DNA of 64,000 nucleotides from Marisediminicola sp040546025 (GTDB lineage: Bacteria; Actinomycetota; Actinomycetes; Actinomycetales; Microbacteriaceae), in contig NZ_JBEPNA010000003.1 in assembly GCF_040546025.1 (NCBI RefSeq), positions 186,001-250,000 on the forward strand, written 5' to 3'. Below the pieces are notes generated by a model. It did no database searches and had not been told where the DNA came from. It saw only the letters and a program-made list of their open reading frames with translations. Positions 16,705 through 24,877 of this stretch are shown here, one piece after another (the stretch's first letter is position 1; each line of letters opens with the position of its first letter). The position numbers and the translations under genes are program-made.

Positions 16705-16729
16705 AAGGCGGCTTGGTGCGTCGGCAGCG

Positions 16730-17260
16730 CTACGCCGATGTCTCCGAGGTTGCGAAGAACTGCGCCCGGGCGAGGGCGTGCCCGAGGAAGTTGAAGCCGA
16801 GCACCGCGGGCGTGCTCGTGTCCTGCAGATCGAGGTGGTCCACATCGAGCGCCGTCAGAGTGAAGAAGTACCGGTGCGGACCGTGGCCGGCCGGGGGAGC
16901 GGCACCGAGGAATCGCGCCAGGCCCAGCTCGTTGGGGAGGGTGTGCGCGCTCTCGGGAAGCAGGTCGGCATCGGGGTTTCCGGCGTCGGTCGGCAGCTCG
17001 GTGAGGGTCGCCGGGAGGTTGTACACGGCCCAGTGCCAGAAGCCGCTGCCGGTCGGCGCGTCGGGGTCGTAGACGGTCAGCGCGAAACTCCCCGTGCCCT
17101 CCGGCGCCCCGCTCCAGCGCAGGGCCGGTGAGCGGTCCTGCCCGCCCGCGCCCGCGATGCCCGAGCGCGCCCAGTCCGGCAGCACGCCACCCGCATCGAC
17201 GTCCGGGCTCTCCAAGGTGAAGCTCGGGATCTGGGGCAGATTCCAGTTGGGATCGTTCAT
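16730..17260 (-). CDS. YbhB/YbcL family (PEBP, Raf-kinase-inhibitor-like) protein
   Basis: A 176-residue phosphatidylethanolamine-binding-like protein. Signatures are SPALRWSGAPEGTGSFALTV, then DPDAPTGSGFWHWAVYNLPA with the conserved ligand-pocket residues, and GPHRYFFTLTALD. No signal peptide, so cytoplasmic. Bacterial members have no settled function. It is convergent with the small membrane protein and divergent from the aldo/keto reductase pair. Confidence 0.9.
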   Translation of the reverse strand: MNDPNWNLPQIPSFTLESPDVDAGGVLPDWARSGIAGAGGQDRSPALRWSGAPEGTGSFALTVYDPDAPTGSGFWHWAVYNLPATLTELPTDAGNPDADLLPESAHTLPNELGLARFLGAAPPAGHGPHRYFFTLTALDVDHLDLQDTSTPAVLGFNFLGHALARAQFFATSETSA

Positions 17261-17401
17261 CGGCGTTCGCCTTTCAGTAGCGGGTGTTCCTGTCTACCAC
17301 GCGCCCTCGGCGTGCGCTGGCGGTGCCGCACGGCGACGGTGTCAAGGCGTTGGGCCGGTCGGGCGGCGCTGCCTACCATGTGGTCAACCGAGGAGCGCAG
17401 C

Positions 17402-18361
17402 ATGAGGATTCCCCCCGCCTCGAAGCACGAGGCCACCCGAGAGGCCACCGCCGTCGCGGCTGCCGATGTGACGGGATCGTTCCCGATGGCGATCGATGGA
17501 AGCGCTTTCGGCTGGACGGCGGGTGCCGATGAGGCAGCCGGGGTTCTCGCCCGGTTCGCGGATGCCGGGGGCCGACTCGTCTGCACCGCTGACCACTACG
17601 CCGGAGGACGCAGCGAGGTGATGATCGGGCGCTGGCTCGGCACCCTGCGGGATCGGTCGAGCGTGATCGTCGCAACCAAGGTCGGCCGGCATCCCGACTC
17701 GCCCGGACTCAGTGCTCGCGCGATCGTGCGGGCGACGGAGGCGTCGCTCTACCGCCTCGCGACCGACTACATCGACATCCTGTCGTTCGACGGTGAGCAT
17801 CCGGAGATGCCCATCGACGAGAGTCTCGAGGCTGTCGACATGCTGCGGCGTGCGGGCAAGGTGCGCCACCTCTCGGCATCCGGATACACCGGACGTCGCA
17901 TCGCGCAGGTGCAGGGGTTCGCGGCCTCCGCCGCCTACCCCGTGTTCCGGACTGCCATCGCCGAGTACAACCTGCTGAAGCGGAATCCGTTCGAGCGGGA
18001 CCTTGCGCCCACGTTGCTCAGGCTCGGAATCGGCGGGATCGCCAGGTTTCCGCTCGCGCACGGTCTGCTCGCGAGCGAGGAGCGCGGACGCCTGATCCAT
18101 ACCGAGGGCCGTGCGACCGAGGGCGCGATCGATCACGTCGGGCGGCACAGCGCGCGGGTGCGCGAAGCGGTGCGCCGGGTTGCGGAGGAACACGACGTGC
18201 CGCTGCGCTGCGTCGCCCTCGCGTGGGTGATGTGCCAGAGCGAGGTCTCCGCCGTGATGGTGCGAGCGAGTGACATCGACCAGCTCGACGGCCAACTCGC
18301 GGCACTGCGGGTGAGGCTCACTCGACACCAGCTGTCGACGCTCAACAGGGTCTCAGCGTGA
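17402..18361 (+). CDS. aldo/keto reductase-like protein, catalytic His replaced
   Basis: A 319-residue TIM-barrel protein of the aldo/keto reductase family, close to the YghZ/oxidoreductase subgroup. Of the catalytic tetrad, Asp and Tyr are seen in TADHY and Lys in VATKVG, but the expected His (usually in a YYAHKDD-like stretch) is replaced: the aligned segment reads ILSFDGEHPEMP. Activity as a reductase is therefore doubtful. ATG 17402 was chosen for its GAGGAG ribosome binding site; an in-frame ATG lies at 17378. Its TGA overlaps the GTG start of the next gene, a paralogue. Confidence 0.85.
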   Translation: MRIPPASKHEATREATAVAAADVTGSFPMAIDGSAFGWTAGADEAAGVLARFADAGGRLVCTADHYAGGRSEVMIGRWLGTLRDRSSVIVATKVGRHPDSPGLSARAIVRATEASLYRLATDYIDILSFDGEHPEMPIDESLEAVDMLRRAGKVRHLSASGYTGRRIAQVQGFAASAAYPVFRTAIAEYNLLKRNPFERDLAPTLLRLGIGGIARFPLAHGLLASEERGRLIHTEGRATEGAIDHVGRHSARVREAVRRVAEEHDVPLRCVALAWVMCQSEVSAVMVRASDIDQLDGQLAALRVRLTRHQLSTLNRVSA

Positions 18362-19281
18362 GCGCGGAGCGGCCGACCGGTGGCAGCCGGTTGGTGGCGG
18401 TGGAGCAGAGTCCGGCGACCGGGCCGATTCCGCTTCGCCGTCGGAGGGTCGGCGGATCCGAGTTGCGAGTATTCCCCGTCGGCCTCAACGGATTCGGGTT
18501 CGAATCCACCGTCGACACCGACGTCGCATTCGACATCCTTGACACCTACCGCGCGCTCGGCGGCAACTTCATCGGCACCGACGCCTCGAAGGAGGGCCGG
18601 AGCGAGGCCGTCGTCGGGCGTTGGTTGCGCTCGAGGGGGGCGCGATCGAGCGTTATCCTCGCCGCGACGGCGGCGTCGGGAGTCGACAGCCCCGGCCTGG
18701 GGCATGCGGCGATAGCGAGGGCGGTCGACCTCTCGCTCGGGCGTCTGCAGACCGACTACCTCGATCTCCTCCTGCTCGGCCCGCACGACGCCGCGGTGCC
18801 GTTCGAGGAGACGCTCCTCGCGGTCGATGGCCTCGTTCGCGCCGGCAAGGTGCGCTACGCGGGCGCGGTCGCGCACGACGCCAACCGGCTCGTCGAGGCT
18901 CGGGTGATCGCGGCGATGCTCGGGGTCGCCCCGCTCGTGGCCGCCCAGTGCGACTACGGTCTCGCGAACCGGCACGGGTTCGAGGGTTCGGTTGCGAGCG
19001 TGATCGCCGACCAGGGGCTCGGGGTGCTGCCACGGGTGCCGTTCTCCGTGCCGACGTCGGCGCGCCGCCGCCGGAGGACTCTCGCGGCGCTCGACCGAAT
19101 TGCCAGCGAACACCACGTGTCCCCCGCCACGATCGCGTTCGCCTGGCTTCTGTCCAGGCCCGGTGTCTGCGCGCCCATCGCGGCGGTCTCCACCGTGGAG
19201 CAGGTGCTCGATCTCGTTGCGTCGACGACCGTGCAGCTCACGCGGCATCAGGTTGCCGCGCTCGACCGCGCGTCGGAATAG
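18358..19281 (+). CDS. aldo/keto reductase-like protein, active site degenerate
   Basis: A 307-residue paralogue of the preceding gene, translationally coupled (GTGA). The fold is kept (FDILDTYRALGGNFI; RLQTDYLDLLLLG; RAGKVRYAGAV), but the tetrad is largely lost: where TADVY is expected the sequence reads GTDASKEGRSE, so Tyr is missing, and the Lys position reads ILAATAASG. The His segment reads LLGPHDAAVP. It looks like a pseudoenzyme, perhaps a partner or ligand-binding subunit of the upstream protein. Confidence 0.85.
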   Translation: MSAERPTGGSRLVAVEQSPATGPIPLRRRRVGGSELRVFPVGLNGFGFESTVDTDVAFDILDTYRALGGNFIGTDASKEGRSEAVVGRWLRSRGARSSVILAATAASGVDSPGLGHAAIARAVDLSLGRLQTDYLDLLLLGPHDAAVPFEETLLAVDGLVRAGKVRYAGAVAHDANRLVEARVIAAMLGVAPLVAAQCDYGLANRHGFEGSVASVIADQGLGVLPRVPFSVPTSARRRRRTLAALDRIASEHHVSPATIAFAWLLSRPGVCAPIAAVSTVEQVLDLVASTTVQLTRHQVAALDRASE

Positions 19282-19324
19282 GTGCCGCGGGTTGGCAGGG
19301 CTGGTTGGCAGGGCGGAAGGCCGG

Positions 19325-19933
19325 CTATGGCCCGGCCTCGGTCACAATGCGTGCGGACACCCTCTGCAGTGCGGCCGTAGCCGAGACGGGATCGCCCGCG
19401 TACGCTCCACTCATGGCGCCGTCGCGGGCGAGCATGAGCTCGTCGGCGGCGTCGCCAGGCATCGGATGCTTCGCGTCGCGCAGAAGCTCGGTGAGCCGGC
19501 CGGTGTACCAGTCGCGATGGGAGGACACGATGTCCCGCACTGGGTGGCGCGGGTCGGCGAATTCCGCTGCGGCGTTGATGAACGCGCATCCGCGGAAGCC
19601 CGGCGCGTGGATCTCCGCCACGATCGCGTCGATCAATCCGAGGACGGCGTCCTCGGGGCGTCGCGCGGTCGTCACGATCGCGTCGAGTCGCTCCTCGGCG
19701 AGGCGGTGCTGGCCGCGGAGGTACTCGAGGATGAGCCGGTCCTTCGCGCCGTAGTGCTTATAGAAGGTCGCCTTCGTGACGGACGAGAAGCTGATGAGCT
19801 TGTCGACGCCGACCGAATTGATTCCCTCTGCGTAGAAGAGCCGATTGGCGGTCTCCAGAATGCGCTGTTTGGCGCCGGGAGCGTGGAACTCCGGGGCACG
19901 CTGTGCGGTCGGATAAGAATCTACGACCGGCAC
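19325..19933 (-). CDS. TetR/AcrR family transcriptional regulator
   Basis: A 202-residue TetR-family regulator. The helix-turn-helix occupies about residues 21-67 (RILETANRLFYAEGINSVGV, then SSVTKATFYKHYGAKDRLIL). The C-terminal part (GCAFINAAAEFADPRHPVRD) is typical of the subgroup that controls oxidoreductases or efflux. It is convergent with the aldo/keto reductase pair, 43 bp apart, and divergent from the M16 peptidase. Three palindromes lie in its upstream region (19959-19974, 20009-20031, 20093-20106), any of which could be its operator. Confidence 0.9.
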   Translation of the reverse strand: MPVVDSYPTAQRAPEFHAPGAKQRILETANRLFYAEGINSVGVDKLISFSSVTKATFYKHYGAKDRLILEYLRGQHRLAEERLDAIVTTARRPEDAVLGLIDAIVAEIHAPGFRGCAFINAAAEFADPRHPVRDIVSSHRDWYTGRLTELLRDAKHPMPGDAADELMLARDGAMSGAYAGDPVSATAALQRVSARIVTEAGP

Positions 19934-19958
19934 AGCGTGGCTCCCTCGGGCTAGATGT

Positions 19959-19974
19959 CCTCAAGTCCTTGAGG
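19959..19974. promoter_or_regulatory. palindrome CCTCAAG-2-CTTGAGG
   Basis: Perfect 7-bp arms with a 2-bp spacer, 26 bp upstream of the tetR start. Its position suggests autoregulation. Confidence 0.4.
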
Positions 19975-20008
19975 CAGCGTACCGGACGGGGGGATCCGGC
20001 TGTGGTGC

Positions 20009-20031
20009 GCTGAGAATTCAGGTTTCTCAGC
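20009..20031. promoter_or_regulatory. palindrome GCTGAGAA-7-TTCTCAGC
   Basis: Perfect 8-bp arms with a 7-bp spacer, midway between the divergent tetR and M16 peptidase genes. Confidence 0.35.
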
Positions 20032-20092
20032 TTGGTGCGTTCGCCCCACCGTCGGGTCGGTGGCACATCTGAAACAGTATCAGAACACAAGG

Positions 20093-20106
20093 ACAGACAA
20101 GTCTGT
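20093..20106. promoter_or_regulatory. TetR/AcrR operator candidate ACAGACAAGTCTGT
   Basis: A perfect palindrome (ACAGAC, AA, GTCTGT) inside a longer imperfect one that extends to GGAC and GTCC. The ACAGAC/GTCTGT half-sites are common in TetR/AcrR operators. It lies 160 bp from tetR and 91 bp before the M16 peptidase start. Confidence 0.5.
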
Positions 20107-20182
20107 TTGTCCTCTAAAAGTTGCGGAATCCTGTCCCCAGTTCGAGGGGCACGGCGCAGTGAGGGCTGCGCCGAACCTCACG

Positions 20183-20188
20183 TAGGCT
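20183..20188 (+). promoter_or_regulatory. -10 element (TAGGCT) of the M16 peptidase gene
   Basis: TAGGCT ends 8 nt before the ATG at 20197, predicting a leader of at most a few bases. Confidence 0.4.
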
Positions 20189-20196
20189 CGAGATTG

Positions 20197-21543
20197 ATGA
20201 ATGGCGCCGTGCAGTTACCCCTCGACCTGGCCGACTTGTCCGTTACGGCATCCGGTGACGCGCTTGTTCGGCGCACGGTACTCCCGAGCGGCGTGCGTAT
20301 TCTCAGCGAACGGGTTCCCGGCGCGCGGAGCGCCACTGTCGGCTACTGGGTCGCCGTCGGTTCCCGCGACGAAGCGCCCGGCACCTTCGGATCGACCCAC
20401 TTTCTCGAACACCTCCTGTTCAAGGGCACCCCGACGAGGAGTGCCCTCGACATCGCGGTGAGCTTCGATGCCGTCGGCGGGGAGCACAACGCGATGACCG
20501 CGAAAGAGTACACCTGCTACTACGCGCGGGTGCAGGACCGCGACCTCCCAATGGCCGTCGAGGTCATCGCCGACATGCTCACCTCCTCTCTCCTCGACGG
20601 CGAGGAGTTCGAGACAGAGCGCGAGGTGATCCTCGAAGAGCTCGCCATGGCCGACGACGACCCGTCCGACGTTGCGAGTGAGCGCCTCTTCGAGGCCGTC
20701 TTCGGTGCGCATCCACTCGGGCGGCCGATCGGCGGGAGCGCGGAGACGATCGGTGCCGCGACACGTGACGCCGTGTGGAACCACTACCGCGCGAACTACC
20801 GCGCCCAGGACCTCGTCGTCACGGTGGCCGGAGCGGTCGACCACGACGAGCTCGTCGCCGGCGTCGAGCGCGCCCTCGTCGCCGCGAAGTGGGACCTGTC
20901 GATCGAAGGCGATCCGGTCGAGCGGCGCGCCGCGACCGGCACGCCCATCGAGCGCGGAGCGCCCCTTGTCGTCGTCCAGCGGCCGATCGAGCAGGCGAAC
21001 GTGCTGCTGGGAGTCGGCGGCATGCCCTCTGCCGACCCACGCCGCTCCACCATGGCTGTGCTCAACTCGGCCTTCGGCGGGGGCATGTCCTCCCGCCTGT
21101 TCCAAGAGGTGCGGGAGAAGCGCGGCCTGGCCTACTCGGTCTACTCCTTCTCTCCGAGCTACTCGGACGCCGGCCTGTTCGGCATCTACGCGGGATGCTC
21201 GCCGGCCAAGCTCGAGCAGGTCTGCGACATCATGTTGTCGGAGTTCGCGCTCCTTGCGAAGGATGGCATTACCGAGGATGAGCTGGCGCGCGCCGTCGGC
21301 CAGTTGAGCGGCGCGTCCGCCCTCGCCCTCGAGGACTCCGACACACGCATGTCGAGGCTGGGCCGTTCGGAGATCACCCTCGGCGAGTTCGCCGACCTCG
21401 ACGAGTCCCTACGCAGACTCGCGCTCGTCACGGTCGACGACGTGCGCGAACTCGCCGCCGACCTGGCCGCGCACCCACTCTCGATTGCCGCCGTCGGAAC
21501 CATCGACGAGTCGATCCTCGCCGGCTTCTCCACCCTCAACTAG
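20197..21543 (+). CDS. M16 family zinc peptidase
   Basis: A 448-residue processing-peptidase-like metalloprotease. The inverted zinc motif HxxEH is present in THFLEHLLFKGT, with the third ligand Glu downstream in FETEREVILEELAMADDDP. The second, inactive M16 half follows (LLGVGGMPSADPR; VREKRGLAYSVYSFSPSY with the conserved R/Y pair). No signal peptide. In many actinobacteria this gene directly follows pnp, and it is followed by dapB as here. ATG 20197 is preferred because the upstream part of the frame lacks conserved sequence. Confidence 0.93.
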   Translation: MNGAVQLPLDLADLSVTASGDALVRRTVLPSGVRILSERVPGARSATVGYWVAVGSRDEAPGTFGSTHFLEHLLFKGTPTRSALDIAVSFDAVGGEHNAMTAKEYTCYYARVQDRDLPMAVEVIADMLTSSLLDGEEFETEREVILEELAMADDDPSDVASERLFEAVFGAHPLGRPIGGSAETIGAATRDAVWNHYRANYRAQDLVVTVAGAVDHDELVAGVERALVAAKWDLSIEGDPVERRAATGTPIERGAPLVVVQRPIEQANVLLGVGGMPSADPRRSTMAVLNSAFGGGMSSRLFQEVREKRGLAYSVYSFSPSYSDAGLFGIYAGCSPAKLEQVCDIMLSEFALLAKDGITEDELARAVGQLSGASALALEDSDTRMSRLGRSEITLGEFADLDESLRRLALVTVDDVRELAADLAAHPLSIAAVGTIDESILAGFSTLN

Positions 21544-21552
21544 GAATCACCG

Positions 21553-22155
21553 ATGTCGCACTTCCTCTACCTCGTACGCCACGGCGAGCAGCGCGATGCG
21601 CAGCACGGCCTTCCCGACGGGCCCCTCTCGGCGAGGGGAGAGCGTCAGGCAAGGGCGATCGCCGACCGGCTGAGCGGGGTGCCGTTCACGGGCGCCTGGC
21701 ACTCCCCCCTCGAGGGGCCGTCGGAGACCGCACGCATCATGACGCAGAGCATGCCGAGCCTCGACCCGCAGCCGTCCGCGTTGCTGTTCGACTGCATCCC
21801 CTCCGGCCCGACGCCCGACATGCCTCAGGGGTTCAAGCCGTTCTTCGGCTCGGTCAGCGATGCGCAGATCGAGGCCGGGCAGGCGCAGATGACGGATGCG
21901 GCGGCGGAGTGGCTCACGCCGAGCCGCGACGACCGCCACGACCTCCTGATCACCCACAACTTCGTGATCGCGTGGTTCGTGCGCGAGGTGTTCGCTGCCC
22001 CCGCCTGGCGCTGGCTGGGCACCAACCAGGCCAACGGCGGGCTCACGATCATCCGGGTCCGCTCGGTCAAGTCGCCCGAACTCATCACGCACAACGATCT
22101 CGCGCACCTGCCGGTCGAGCTGCGGACCGGCCTGCCGGTGCCGCAGCCGCTCTAG
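21553..22155 (+). CDS. histidine phosphatase family protein
   Basis: A 200-residue phosphoglycerate-mutase-like phosphatase. The catalytic RHG motif is in LYLVRHGEQ (residues 6-14), and the second His in DLLITHNFVIAWFVRE. Substrate unknown. It lies 9 bp after the M16 peptidase and is probably co-transcribed. Confidence 0.88.
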   Translation: MSHFLYLVRHGEQRDAQHGLPDGPLSARGERQARAIADRLSGVPFTGAWHSPLEGPSETARIMTQSMPSLDPQPSALLFDCIPSGPTPDMPQGFKPFFGSVSDAQIEAGQAQMTDAAAEWLTPSRDDRHDLLITHNFVIAWFVREVFAAPAWRWLGTNQANGGLTIIRVRSVKSPELITHNDLAHLPVELRTGLPVPQPL

Positions 22156-22165
22156 CCGGCGGGCA

Positions 22166-22666
22166 TCACTCGAGCTCGGTCGTGAGATTCTTCGCGAACC
22201 AGTGCGTCGCGTTCGCGTTGCCGTTGTAGGGCGGGATCTCGACGTAGCCGCTGCTGCGGTAGAGGCCGGAGGCGGCCTGCTGGGCCTCGTTCGTGTCGAG
22301 GACAACCTCGCTCGCGCCGAACGCCCGCGCCCTGACCTCGAGCTCCTCGAGCAGCTGGCGGCCGAGGCCGCGGCCGCGCACGTGGGGTTGCAGCCACAGG
22401 TGCTTGACCTCGAACCGGGTCACCCCCGCGGAGTGGTCGAGCAGACGGGTGCCGCCGCAGCCGACATCCGCAGGTTCGCCGGCCAGGTCCTCGCCCTCGA
22501 CGATCAGGAACACTCCTCGGGGAGGCCCGAAGTCGCCGGCCGCAGGGAAGGTCGCGCGGTACTGGCCCATCGTGGCGGGGAATGACTCCGCGCGGCTCGA
22601 GAAGTACTCGGCGAGGAGCGCGCGGGCGGCGTCATCGTCCACAGACGCCTCGCGATAGCTGACCAT
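22166..22666 (-). CDS. GNAT family N-acetyltransferase
   Basis: A 166-residue GCN5-related acetyltransferase. The acetyl-CoA-binding motif is in VRGRGLGRQLLEELEVRA, preceded by the strand VKHLWLQP and followed by VVLDTNEAQQAASGLYRSSGY. Start ATG 22666 was chosen because the longer frame runs antisense into dapB; a TAGGCT -10 on the minus strand lies 7 nt upstream. Convergent with the phosphatase gene and divergent from dapB. Acceptor unknown. Confidence 0.85.
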   Translation of the reverse strand: MVSYREASVDDDAARALLAEYFSSRAESFPATMGQYRATFPAAGDFGPPRGVFLIVEGEDLAGEPADVGCGGTRLLDHSAGVTRFEVKHLWLQPHVRGRGLGRQLLEELEVRARAFGASEVVLDTNEAQQAASGLYRSSGYVEIPPYNGNANATHWFAKNLTTELE

Positions 22667-22673
22667 GTCGATC

Positions 22674-22679
22674 AGCCTA
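22674..22679 (-). promoter_or_regulatory. -10 element (TAGGCT on minus strand) of the GNAT gene
   Basis: The hexamer ends 7 nt before the ATG at 22666, consistent with leaderless transcription. Confidence 0.4.
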
Positions 22680-22730
22680 GGGCGAAGCGTCGCCCCGGGA
22701 CGCGCCGTCTGGTGCTCGCGGGCGAGTTGG

Positions 22731-22736
22731 TAGATT
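22731..22736 (+). promoter_or_regulatory. -10 element (TAGATT) of dapB
   Basis: TAGATT lies 6 nt before the dapB ATG at 22743, with no ribosome binding site in between. Confidence 0.5.
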
Positions 22737-22742
22737 GGGGCC

Positions 22743-23489
22743 ATGACAACCAAGGTCGCCGTGGTCGGCGCAACCGGCAGGCTGGGCCAGCTCGTCTCGC
22801 GCATCGTGCGGGAATCCGACGACTTCGAACTCGTCGCGGAACTCGATTCACGCGCCCCGCTCAGCGACATGCTGGCTGCCGACATCGCCGTGGACGTCAC
22901 CGTGCCCGGCGTCAGCCAGAAGGTCGTCGACTTCGCCGTCACGAACGGGATCAGCGTGCTCGTCGGCACGAGCGGCTGGTCGAGCGAGCGGATCACCTCC
23001 CTGCAGAGCCGCATTGCCGACACCCCTGCCATCGGCGCCGTCATCATCCCCAACTTCTCCATCGGCTCGGTGCTCGCGACGACGTTCGCGGCGATGGCCG
23101 CGCGATTCTTCGATTCGATCGAGATCGTCGAGACCCACCACGCCTCGAAGGTCGACTCGCCCTCGGGCACAGCGGTGCGCACCGCGGAGCTCATCGGGGC
23201 GGCGCGCGTGACGCACGGTCCCGTCGTTGCCCCGCACACCGACCAGCGCGCCCGCGGGCAGCAGGTCGCGAGCATCCCCATCCACAGCCTGCGGATGCAG
23301 GGGGTCGTGGCCCGTCAGGACGTGCACTTCGGCGGAAACGGCGAGCTGCTCACGCTGAGCCACGAGACCCTCGCTCCGAGTTCGTACGAGGCGGGCATCC
23401 TGCTCGCCCTGCGAGCGACGCGCACCGCCCGAGGGGTCACGGTGGGCCTCGACAAGCTCATCGACCTCACCTCGGGCCTTCCACGTTGA
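22743..23489 (+). CDS. dapB: 4-hydroxy-tetrahydrodipicolinate reductase
   Basis: A 248-residue enzyme of the lysine/meso-diaminopimelate pathway; reduces 4-hydroxy-tetrahydrodipicolinate with NAD(P)H. The N-terminal Rossmann motif is VAVVGATGRLGQL. The substrate loop with catalytic His-His and Lys is in ETHHASKVDSPSGTAVRTAE. Length and motifs are standard. dapA lies 5 kb downstream and dapF at 44308, so three steps of this pathway are in the window. Probable leaderless mRNA. Confidence 0.96.
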   Translation: MTTKVAVVGATGRLGQLVSRIVRESDDFELVAELDSRAPLSDMLAADIAVDVTVPGVSQKVVDFAVTNGISVLVGTSGWSSERITSLQSRIADTPAIGAVIIPNFSIGSVLATTFAAMAARFFDSIEIVETHHASKVDSPSGTAVRTAELIGAARVTHGPVVAPHTDQRARGQQVASIPIHSLRMQGVVARQDVHFGGNGELLTLSHETLAPSSYEAGILLALRATRTARGVTVGLDKLIDLTSGLPR

Positions 23490-23929
23490 GCGCGCGCATC
23501 GGCGCCGCCCTCATGGCGCTCCTTCTGCTGCTCTATCTGGTCGTCGTCACGCAGCTTGCCGTTCGGCTCATCGTCGTCGACGAACCCGTCTCGCGCGGGA
23601 TCGGCATCGCACTTCTCGTGCTTCCGCTGCTGGGACTCTGGGCGCTCATCGCCGAGGTGCTCTTCGGGGTCAGGAGCCAGCGTCTCGGCGCGATCGTGGC
23701 GAGCGAGGGCCCGCTGCCGGCCGAATTGCTGCCGCTGCGGCCGAGCGGTCGCCCCGATCGCAGCGCAGCCGACGTCGATTTCCCGCGCTATCAGGCCGAG
23801 GTCGAGAATGACCCGGGCAACTGGAGGACCTGGTTCCGGCTCGGCCTCGCCTATGACGCGTGCGGCGATCGGCGCCGCGCCCGCCAGTCCATCCGTCGGG
23901 CGATCTCGCTCAGCCGCGCGACCGCCTGA
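23486..23929 (+). CDS. membrane protein with a C-terminal TPR-like segment
   Basis: A 147-residue protein with two hydrophobic helices (about residues 7-27 and 34-55), then a soluble part ending in a TPR-like unit, WRTWFRLGLAYDACGDRRRARQSIRRAISL. The probable start is TTG 23486, which overlaps the dapB stop (TTGA); ATG 23513 is an in-frame alternative that would cut into the first helix. Co-transcribed with dapB. Function unknown; similar small proteins occur beside dapB in related actinobacteria. Confidence 0.7.
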   Translation: MSARIGAALMALLLLLYLVVVTQLAVRLIVVDEPVSRGIGIALLVLPLLGLWALIAEVLFGVRSQRLGAIVASEGPLPAELLPLRPSGRPDRSAADVDFPRYQAEVENDPGNWRTWFRLGLAYDACGDRRRARQSIRRAISLSRATA

Positions 23930-23935
23930 GCCCGA

Positions 23936-24877
23936 TTAGCGCTCGTCGACGAGCGAGTCGATCGCCGACTCCACGGTCGCGTGGCGGAAGCGGAAGCCGT
24001 CGGCGAGCAGCGCCGATGGAACCATCTTCTGGCTGTTCAACAGAAGTTCGCGGCCGGCCTCGCCCATCCCGAGCGAGATGACCCTCTCGGGGATCGCAAA
24101 CAGGTACGGCCGGTGCAACTTCCTGGCCAGGTACTTCGTCAGTCGGTCGGAGGTCGCAGGAACGGGGCCGGCGAGGTTCACCGGACCGCTGAGCGATGAG
24201 GTGAGGAGGTGCCGGATGGCGGCCGCCTCATCGTAGAGGCTGATCCACGGCCAGTACTGGCCGCCGGTACCCATCCGGGCGCCGGCACCCAGCTTGGTGG
24301 CGATCATCAGCGGCTTGATGCCGCCGCCGTTGCCGATGACGAGCCCGGTGCGGAAGGTGACGAGTCGCGTCTTCTCCGGGCCGATGCGCGCGGCCTCCTC
24401 CCACGCCTCGACGACGTCGGCGAGGAAGCCGGTTCCGCGGTCGGAGCCGTCGACCAGACGCTCGCCGGGGCGATCGCCGTAGATTCCCACGGCGGACGCC
24501 GACAGGAACACCGCCGGCGGCGTCGAGGCCCGGCTCATCGCCTGGGCGAGTGCTCTGGTCGTGTCCAGGCGTGAGTCGAGAATCGTCTTCTTGTAGCCGG
24601 GAGTCCACGGGATGCGTCCGAGCGATGCGCCGGACAGGTTGATCACGGCATCCATCGAGTCCATCAGGTTCGCGTCGATCATGCCGGCGCTCGGCGCCCA
24701 GTTGTGCTCGTCGGGCCCCTTCGGCTGTCGCCGGACGAGCTTCTGCACGTCGTGGCCGGCATCACGCAGCTGGCGCACCAGTTCCGTGCCGACGAGGCCG
24801 GATGCCCCGGACACGAGCACGGTCAGATTGGCCTTCTTGCGCGCGCGGGAGGCCGCGGGGCGACGGACCTGCGCCAC
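23936..24877 (-). CDS. TIGR01777 family NAD(P)-binding epimerase-like protein
   Basis: A 313-residue extended SDR protein. The glycine-rich nucleotide motif is LVSGASGLVGTELVRQL; family signatures are VINLSGAS, SASAVGIYGDRP and GTGFLADVVEAWEEAA; the C-terminus has the DUF1731 domain with PVPATSDRLTKYLARKLHRP. No ATG lies near the expected start; GTG 24877, which shares its last transcribed base with the OsmC stop codon, gives the full fold with a short basic N-terminus. Substrate unknown. Confidence 0.85.
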   Translation of the reverse strand: MAQVRRPAASRARKKANLTVLVSGASGLVGTELVRQLRDAGHDVQKLVRRQPKGPDEHNWAPSAGMIDANLMDSMDAVINLSGASLGRIPWTPGYKKTILDSRLDTTRALAQAMSRASTPPAVFLSASAVGIYGDRPGERLVDGSDRGTGFLADVVEAWEEAARIGPEKTRLVTFRTGLVIGNGGGIKPLMIATKLGAGARMGTGGQYWPWISLYDEAAAIRHLLTSSLSGPVNLAGPVPATSDRLTKYLARKLHRPYLFAIPERVISLGMGEAGRELLLNSQKMVPSALLADGFRFRHATVESAIDSLVDER

